From assembly GCA_009843675.1 (NCBI GenBank), contig VYCZ01000183.1, positions 1 to 8,544 on the forward strand: a stretch of 8,544 nt of DNA. Reading direction: 5' to 3'. A program made the position numbers and the translations under genes. This DNA is from Gammaproteobacteria bacterium. Its GTDB lineage: Bacteria; Pseudomonadota; Gammaproteobacteria; Eutrophobiales; Eutrophobiaceae. Position 1 is the stretch's first letter. Each line of letters begins with the position of its first letter. Below, piece by piece: positions 4,654 through 8,544 of the stretch. Below the pieces are notes generated by a model. That model did no database searches and was not told the DNA's origin. It saw only the letters and a program-made list of their open reading frames with translations.

Positions 4654-6972
4654 CTAAAACCCGACACGCACACCGAAGATGCCGGAACGTCCCGGCAACG
4701 GCGCCTGGTCCTTCACAAAGGAAACATGCCGGCGTATCTCTTCATCCAGCAGGTTGGAGCCGCGGGCAAACAGCGTCACCCTGTTGCCGCCCGTCCTGAA
4801 CGTGTATTCAGCATGGACATCCAGCAGGTGATAGCCGTCCGTCTCAGTCTCCAACGGCGCGGTGCTGTCCTGTTTATTCACGCGGGTATAGTTTACAGCC
4901 GCATACAAGTCGCCGCGTGAATACGTGAGACCCGAACCGAAGCGCCAGGGAGTGATGCGAGCCAGGTTGGTATTATTGCTGCGCTCCCCTTCCACGTAGT
5001 CCGCCCATAACCGCAACACCATCCTGCCGTTGTTATCATCCATGAGACGCGCCCGGGTTTCCGCCTCGAAACCCAGGAATTCCGCATCGTCCTGGCTTAT
5101 GTAAACCAGAAACAGCTCCTCATCGACTCCCGGGGCCAGGATATTGGCCGGGTTGCCGCCAAAAAATTCCGTCACCCGGTCGGCGAAACCGTCGCCGTTC
5201 AGGTCCTGCTCCTGATAGTAGATGTAATCGTCAATCCGGTTATAGAAGAAGTTGGCCGAAACAGTGAGTTTCCCTGCCGTCTTGCGCCAGTAGATATCGA
5301 CGTTATTGGACTTTTCCTTGGCAAGACCGGTATCACCGATCTCAAACGTCGTGGTCGCCAGGTGGGGGCCGTCCGCATACAACTCCCCAAGCGCGGGCGC
5401 CCGCTCCGAATGGCCGAAGGAAAGACCAACCTGGTAGCCCGGGGCATAATCCCAGTTCAGGCCGCCGGAGGCGTTGAACAGGTCGTAACTATTTTTGTCA
5501 CCGGTCTCTGTCTCTGCGCTTGAATCCTGGTGTTCAAACCGTGCGCCCAGCTCGATATGCACCGGTCCGATATCCGTTTTTTCCAGGACGAAAACTCCGA
5601 ACGACTCCAGTTCCGACAGTGGGACAAAACTCTCCGGACCGTCGGTCAGGAAGTCCTGGTGCCGGTAGTGGAACCCGACAGCGCCGAACCAGCCGCCGAT
5701 GGGGTTATGCAGGAACTCGACGCGGCCTTCCACCTCCTCATTATCGAACAGTGTGCCTGCCCCTTCCTCACCCTCTACGTGTTTATAGTCGCTATATCCC
5801 CAGCGCATCTTGACGCGGCTCAGGCCGGGCAACGGATTATCCAGGGCCGCGACAAAGTCGTAACGGGTCTGTTCCATTTCAATACGGGCGCCCCCTTCTT
5901 CCTCCTCATCATCATGCCCGTCTTCGTCATCATGGCCGTGGTCATCATCATCGTCGTGATGCTCGTCCTCATCATCGTGGCCGTGGTCATCATCATCGTC
6001 ATGATGCTCGTCTTCGTCATCATGGCCGTGGTCATCATCATCGTCGTGATGCTCGTCCTCATCATCGTGGCCGTGATCATCGTGGTCATCATGGTCATCG
6101 TGACCATGCTCATGGCCATGCCCGTGATCATGATGATGATGCCCCGGTATCCCGTACTCGTTCTCATAGCGGCTCACGGAAAACCCGGCATACCCGCGCG
6201 CGCCGACCCAGGACAGGCCGCCTGAGATATTCTCTGTCTTCCGACTGCTGTTAGCCAGGGTGCCCCGCGTGGATTCGCCCGGTTCCAACTCCGCAAATCC
6301 CGGGATATTGTAATTATCGGTATCACGCGCCATCCCGTCGATATGAAAGGCAAAATTACCTACCCCGAAATTCAACCTGCCGGCGCCGGTCATGCCGTCC
6401 GACACGGTCTCATATTGCAAGGCCACCTCGCCTTCCACGTCGTCGGGCACGTAGTCAAGTATCCTGCCTTTCACAACATTGATAATGCCGCCGCTGCCGC
6501 CGCTGCCATACAGTAACGTCGCGGGACCGCTGAGTATCTCAACCTGCTGCGACAGTATCGTCTCCGTGGTAACCGCGTGGTCGGCGCTGAAACTGCCGGC
6601 GTCCATGGTGCTGAGACCATCTTCCAGTATCAGTACCCGGTTACCGCTCTGCCCGCGGATAACAGGACGACCTACTCCCGTGCCGTAGTCGCTGGAGGTG
6701 ACGCCCGGCTCGTTGGCAACCGTTTCACCGATGCTGCTGATACTGCGGGTTCTCAGTTCTTCTTTCGACAGGACCTGCGCAGGCCGGACCATATGCTCAT
6801 CGGTCTCGGAAAACGGATGGGCAGTGACCCTGATCTCCTCAAGGGATGCACCACCGGCAGGTGTGTGTTCGTTTTCTTCTTGCGTTTGAGCATGGCCTGA
6901 CGTCTCATCGGCAAGCGCGGGCGCCCCGTGAATGCCCGTGACCACGAGCAGCAGGATAGCGATTCGTAACAT
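4654..6972 (-). CDS. TonB-dependent outer-membrane receptor, ZnuD-like, with large His/Asp-rich loop
   Basis: This 772-residue receptor has a signal peptide (about 1-21, ending APALA), a TonB-box-like segment EEIRVTA (45-51), a plug domain (about 60-170, with RPVIRGQSGNRVLILEDG and GPATLLYGSGGSGGIINV) and a 22-strand-type barrel ending in the usual terminal Phe (GVRVGF). Such receptors import metals or metal complexes using energy from TonB-ExbB-ExbD. Residues 278-359 form an extreme metal-binding-like loop with 26 His and mostly Asp/Glu otherwise. It contains HHHHDHGHGHEHGH followed by three copies of HGHDDEDEHHDDDDD and a diverged fourth. Zinc receptor ZnuD of Neisseria also has His-rich and Asp-rich external loops, so zinc is the best guess; nickel, cobalt or copper cannot be excluded. 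GGAGG (6984-6980) lies 7 nt before the ATG. ZIP and CDF genes follow, supporting divalent metal traffic. No tonB is in the window. Confidence 0.92.
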   Translation of the reverse strand: MLRIAILLLVVTGIHGAPALADETSGHAQTQEENEHTPAGGASLEEIRVTAHPFSETDEHMVRPAQVLSKEELRTRSISSIGETVANEPGVTSSDYGTGVGRPVIRGQSGNRVLILEDGLSTMDAGSFSADHAVTTETILSQQVEILSGPATLLYGSGGSGGIINVVKGRILDYVPDDVEGEVALQYETVSDGMTGAGRLNFGVGNFAFHIDGMARDTDNYNIPGFAELEPGESTRGTLANSSRKTENISGGLSWVGARGYAGFSVSRYENEYGIPGHHHHDHGHGHEHGHDDHDDHDDHGHDDEDEHHDDDDDHGHDDEDEHHDDDDDHGHDDEDEHHDDDDDHGHDDEDGHDDEEEEGGARIEMEQTRYDFVAALDNPLPGLSRVKMRWGYSDYKHVEGEEGAGTLFDNEEVEGRVEFLHNPIGGWFGAVGFHYRHQDFLTDGPESFVPLSELESFGVFVLEKTDIGPVHIELGARFEHQDSSAETETGDKNSYDLFNASGGLNWDYAPGYQVGLSFGHSERAPALGELYADGPHLATTTFEIGDTGLAKEKSNNVDIYWRKTAGKLTVSANFFYNRIDDYIYYQEQDLNGDGFADRVTEFFGGNPANILAPGVDEELFLVYISQDDAEFLGFEAETRARLMDDNNGRMVLRLWADYVEGERSNNTNLARITPWRFGSGLTYSRGDLYAAVNYTRVNKQDSTAPLETETDGYHLLDVHAEYTFRTGGNRVTLFARGSNLLDEEIRRHVSFVKDQAPLPGRSGIFGVRVGF
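5896..6075. repeat. 45-bp in-frame tandem repeat with 90-bp higher-order period
   Basis: Inside the receptor gene, units at 5941-5985, 5986-6030 and 6031-6075 are 45 bp each and encode HGHDDEDEHHDDDDD on the minus strand; a diverged unit occupies 5896-5940. The units alternate: 5941-5985 and 6031-6075 are identical, while 5986-6030 differs at silent positions and shares its variants with 5896-5940. As a result 5919-5985 is repeated exactly at 6009-6075, a 67-nt perfect direct repeat at 90-nt spacing. This indicates duplication of a two-unit block. Confidence 0.9.
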
Positions 6973-6999
6973 TTGGATACCTCCACATAAACAGATCAG

Positions 7000-7020
7000 G
7001 AATAACGCCGGGCGTTATTC
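7000..7020. promoter_or_regulatory. Perfect 10+1+10 palindrome upstream of the receptor gene, probable operator
   Basis: GAATAACGCC (7000-7009) and GGCGTTATTC (7011-7020) are perfect inverted arms around one central base. The site lies 27 bp before the receptor ATG and 20 bp after the stop of the upstream small gene. The near-zero spacing suits a dimeric repressor better than an RNA hairpin, and no T-tract follows on either strand. The order of AATAAC and GTTATT is the reverse of the enterobacterial Zur consensus, so I do not call it a Zur box. An mRNA stem-loop controlling relative expression is an alternative. Confidence 0.5.
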
Positions 7021-7040
7021 GGACAAACAGGTAATACGGG

Positions 7041-7328
7041 TTATGCAGGAGTTATCGGGGGAGAACGTGCGCGTGAAGTGAGTGCGTGGTGTGAATGATA
7101 CCTGCTTTCAGCCGCGACCTGGGGCGCCGCATCAGCAAGTACGAGTGTGTAAGTTTGGCTCGCGACAACCGCCTTGCCGTCAAATACGGACTGCGTCAGG
7201 CACTGTACGCAATCATCATGGCATTCCAGAATATCTTCACCGAACTGGTGCGCAAGCGCCGATGCCTGCCCGAACAGGATCAGGGCAGAGAGCAGCCAGG
7301 CCGATAATCGTCTGTGATTCGGGAACAT
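7041..7328 (-). CDS. Small exported Cys/His-containing protein (DUF2946-like), first gene of the metal cluster
   Basis: This 95-residue protein has a signal peptide with a twin-Arg-free basic start and hydrophobic core (WLLSALILFGQASALA, cleavage near residue 26). The mature part begins with HQFGEDILECHDDCVQCL, holding Cys36, His37, Cys40 and Cys43, a possible metal or redox site. It also has an HSHH group and ends in the proline-rich SRARSPPITPA. Small exported proteins with this layout (His near the new N-terminus, C-x2/3-C group, R-x-PP tail) are often encoded next to metal receptors or copper/zinc genes, and I place it near DUF2946-like proteins from memory. A periplasmic metal-binding role is inferred, not shown. 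It precedes the receptor gene by 68 nt in the same direction and may be the leading gene of the operon. The start codon is only a few bases from a strong promoter and has no ribosome site. Confidence 0.65.
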   Translation of the reverse strand: MFPNHRRLSAWLLSALILFGQASALAHQFGEDILECHDDCVQCLTQSVFDGKAVVASQTYTLVLADAAPQVAAESRYHSHHALTSRARSPPITPA

Positions 7329-7337
7329 ATCTGATCG

Positions 7338-7365
7338 AGTATAGTGCCCAATCGCGCCGAGTCAA
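7338..7365 (-). promoter_or_regulatory. Sigma70-type promoter of the metal cluster
   Basis: On the minus strand TTGACT (7365-7360) is followed after 16 bp by TATACT (7343-7338), each one or two bases from consensus. Transcription should start near 7331, only about 3 nt before the ATG at 7328, predicting a nearly leaderless mRNA. This is the best promoter in the window and probably drives the small exported protein and the genes after it. Confidence 0.6.
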
Positions 7366-7436
7366 GAAAAACAACGCTTCAAACGCGCGAGTGCGAGCAT
7401 TGCATCACCTGGTGAGATATGCGGGCTGGATGGATG

Positions 7437-7465
7437 TTGACTACTTATGTAGACCATGCTAGCGT
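7437..7465 (+). promoter_or_regulatory. Candidate promoter and operator of the toxin-antitoxin pair
   Basis: TTGACT (7437-7442) is followed after 17 bp by TAGCGT (7460-7465), which is preceded by TGC as in extended -10 promoters. Between them CTAC-TTAT-GTAG (7441-7452) is a short palindrome, a plausible binding site for the Phd/YefM antitoxin, which usually represses its own operon. The -10 match is weak. Transcription would start at or beside the ATG at 7472. Confidence 0.35.
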
Positions 7466-7471
7466 GCCAGT

Positions 7472-7708
7472 ATGAATCAGATGAGCGTTTCCCAATTCAA
7501 AGCCAAGTGCCTCGCAGTCTTGGCGCAGGTCGCCGAGACAGGCGCCCCCGTGCTCGTCACCCGCTATGGCAAGCCTGTCGCTCGGGTCGTACCTCCTCCC
7601 AAACCCGCGGGTTCGGATTGGATCGGCAGCATGAAAGACACAGGCCGGATTCTGGGAGATATCGTTGAGCCGGTCGGCGATTTGGATGATTGGGAGGCTC
7701 TGCATTGA
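7472..7708 (+). CDS. Type II antitoxin, Phd/YefM family
   Basis: This 78-residue protein has the family's N-terminal DNA-binding fold: MSVSQFKAKCLAVLAQV, then GAPVLVTRYGKPVARVVPP, where the V-x-Q/E-F-K start and the RYGKPVA-V strand-turn are diagnostic. The C-terminal half (from about residue 45, SDWIGSMKDTGRILGDIVEP...DDWEALH) is the acidic, Trp-containing segment that normally wraps the toxin and blocks its active site. Antitoxins of this group repress their own promoter, and the palindrome at 7441-7452 fits that. The start could be 7472 or the in-frame ATG at 7484; neither has a Shine-Dalgarno sequence. The PIN toxin follows 33 nt downstream in the same direction. It is transcribed away from the metal cluster. 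Confidence 0.9.
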   Translation: MNQMSVSQFKAKCLAVLAQVAETGAPVLVTRYGKPVARVVPPPKPAGSDWIGSMKDTGRILGDIVEPVGDLDDWEALH

Positions 7709-7741
7709 CTTCGCAGCCGTGACAGGCATCCCTTGTAAGCC

Positions 7742-8134
7742 ATGAACCTGCTACTTGATACGCATGTCTGGCTATGGAGCCTGCTTGCGCCAAATCGTAT
7801 TCACGATAACACGTTGGCGCTATTGGCTTCAGAAGATTCAATCCTCCACCTTTCCTCGATAAGCTGTTGGGAGACATTGTTGCTTGCGGAAAAGGGCAGG
7901 ATTGGGCTTGCCACCAATGCCGAGTCCTGGCTCGCCGAAGCATTGCGGAACAGCCCGATTGTGGAGGTTCCAATTTCTATGGAAATTGCGATGAGCAGCA
8001 GAAGTATCTCCGTAGCGAATCAAGACCCCGCCGACAGATTTATCGCAGCTTCGGCCAAGGTGCTCGGTCTGACTTTGGTCACAAGTGACAAGAAACTACT
8101 GAAGTGCTCAGAAATTGAAGTGTTGAGTGCATAG
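7742..8134 (+). CDS. PIN-domain toxin (VapC-like ribonuclease)
   Basis: This 130-residue protein is a complete PIN domain, the usual length for the family. The acidic residues that hold the metal ion are all present: Asp6 in LLLDTHVWLW, Glu44 in SSISCWETLLL, Asp95/Asp98 in NQDPADRFIAASA, and Asp116 in LVTSDKKLL. The THVWLW start and the ISCWE...LAEKGRI segment place it with the Sll0205-like PIN group that pairs with Phd/YefM antitoxins. Such toxins cut specific RNAs, often tRNA or rRNA, when the antitoxin is lost; the target cannot be told from sequence. No clear ribosome site precedes the ATG. Its base composition (31 of 60 G+C at 7981-8040) is lower than that of the CobW-type gene next to it (44 of 60 at 8221-8280), consistent with separate origin. 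Confidence 0.9.
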   Translation: MNLLLDTHVWLWSLLAPNRIHDNTLALLASEDSILHLSSISCWETLLLAEKGRIGLATNAESWLAEALRNSPIVEVPISMEIAMSSRSISVANQDPADRFIAASAKVLGLTLVTSDKKLLKCSEIEVLSA

Positions 8135-8146
8135 TTCGAAGCACTC
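8125..8146. terminator. Weak hairpin between convergent toxin and CobW-type genes
   Basis: GAGTGC (8125-8130) and GCACTC (8141-8146) form a 6-bp inverted repeat around a 10-nt loop that includes the toxin stop codon. It sits between convergent genes, where a bidirectional terminator would be expected, but there is no T-tract, so this is a tentative call. Confidence 0.2.
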
Positions 8147-8162
8147 TCGCAGGCAGTCCCGG

Positions 8163-8544
8163 TCATGCTGACTCCTCGTCCGAATCAAGCTCAAGCTCCG
8201 GAAACGGGTTCGGGAGCGCTGCCCAGGCCTTGCTGTCGGCGTAGGCGAGGCGCTCGTCAAGCAGGCACGCGTCGAGGCGGGCGCGCATCGCCGCTTCGGA
8301 CATCTGCTGGCCGATAAAGACGACCTGCTGTGTGCGATCACCGAAACGTGGATGCCAGCCCGGCCGCTGGTCGGGTCGCTGACCCTCGGGGTGCCCCCAG
8401 TGTTCGCGCGGCACGGCCGCCCACCACATCCCGGTGGATTTCACTTCGTTGATGCCGCCGGCTTGCGCCCACTCGTAGGCGATCCGATGGTCGGCGGCGA
8501 CCCAGAAGAAGCACTTCGAGCGGAGCACGCCGCGCCAGTTCTCG
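8163..8544 (-). CDS. CobW/COG0523-family GTPase, C-terminal part, truncated by window edge
   Basis: The frame is open to the window edge and ends at TGA 8165-8163, giving 126 residues of C-terminus. ENWRGVLRSKCFFWVAADH, followed by EWAQAGGI, WWAAVPREHW, DPRFGDR-like HPRFGDRTQQVVFIGQQM and EAAMRARLDACLL, is the CobW C-terminal domain as found in zinc-linked GTP-binding metallochaperones (ZigA/YeiR type). These proteins use GTP to deliver metal to client enzymes and are often induced when zinc is scarce. The GTPase domain with its Walker motifs and the CxCC metal site would lie to the right of this window, so they cannot be checked. The usual RSKGFFW reads RSKCFFW, with an extra Cys. The tail ends in an acidic ELELDSDEESA. 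G+C is much higher than in the toxin gene. Confidence 0.87.
   Translation of the reverse strand, partial: ENWRGVLRSKCFFWVAADHRIAYEWAQAGGINEVKSTGMWWAAVPREHWGHPEGQRPDQRPGWHPRFGDRTQQVVFIGQQMSEAAMRARLDACLLDERLAYADSKAWAALPNPFPELELDSDEESA

Noticed and set aside
5896..6075. CRISPR-like regular repeats
   Set aside because: The repeats are contiguous without unique spacers, lie in frame inside a receptor gene and encode a low-complexity loop.
5530..6225. Plus-strand open frame with very hydrophobic VVIIIVVMLV-type runs
   Set aside because: It is the antisense of the His/Asp codon repeats of the receptor (CAC/GAT codons read back as Val/Ile/Met); it has no independent gene features.
7000..7020. Rho-independent terminator after the small exported protein
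   Set aside because: The arms leave a one-base centre and no T-tract follows on either strand, so an operator is more likely, although an mRNA stem-loop is not excluded.
7000..7020. Zur box
   Set aside because: The half-sites are in the opposite order (AATAAC then GTTATT) to the GTTAT...ATAAC core of the enterobacterial Zur sites I know.
7082..7462. Plus-strand open frame across the small exported protein and its promoter
   Set aside because: It is the antisense of a gene with a clear signal peptide and runs through a promoter region; its translation looks random.
7445..7973. Minus-strand open frames opposite the antitoxin and toxin
   Set aside because: Phd/YefM and PIN motifs with all catalytic acids are on the plus strand.

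Overview
The window looks like a chromosomal segment of a moderately GC-rich Gram-negative bacterium, most likely a gammaproteobacterium. This rests on a TonB-dependent outer-membrane receptor, an L,D-transpeptidase, ExbB/ExbD-type inner-membrane proteins and dispersed GGGGTCAGAGTA-type palindromes. I cannot name a genus.

Layout. Positions 1-188 (minus) hold the N-terminus of a membrane sensor protein, probably a histidine kinase. Positions 189-376 are intergenic, with two strong hairpins. Positions 377-2805 (plus) are a tight four-gene cluster: exported L,D-transpeptidase, ExbB/TolQ/MotA-like channel protein, ExbD-like protein with a large periplasmic beta-rich domain, and a two-helix membrane protein of unknown family. 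The gaps are 5, -4 and 19 nt. Positions 2827-7328 (minus) form a second cluster, read right to left: small exported Cys/His protein, ZnuD-like TonB-dependent receptor with a huge His/Asp loop, ZIP-family transporter, CDF-family exporter. Positions 7472-8134 (plus) are a Phd/YefM antitoxin with a PIN-domain toxin. Positions 8163-8544 (minus) are the C-terminal end of a CobW-type (COG0523) GTPase, cut by the window edge.

How the genes may work together. The minus-strand cluster reads as a zinc (or similar divalent metal) handling unit: outer-membrane capture, inner-membrane transport by ZIP, and a CDF for efflux. The CobW-type GTPase beyond the toxin-antitoxin pair belongs to a family often tied to zinc homeostasis, so the pair seems to sit inside a metal-related neighbourhood. 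The plus-strand cluster combines a predicted ion-driven motor pair with periplasmic domains and a peptidoglycan cross-linking or anchoring enzyme. I know no named system with this composition, and it is the best candidate here for an undescribed system, probably acting in the cell envelope.

Regulation visible in the sequence includes a perfect 10+1+10 palindrome just upstream of the receptor gene, a good sigma70-like promoter just before the small exported protein, and several promoters placed so close to their start codons that the mRNAs would be leaderless or nearly so.
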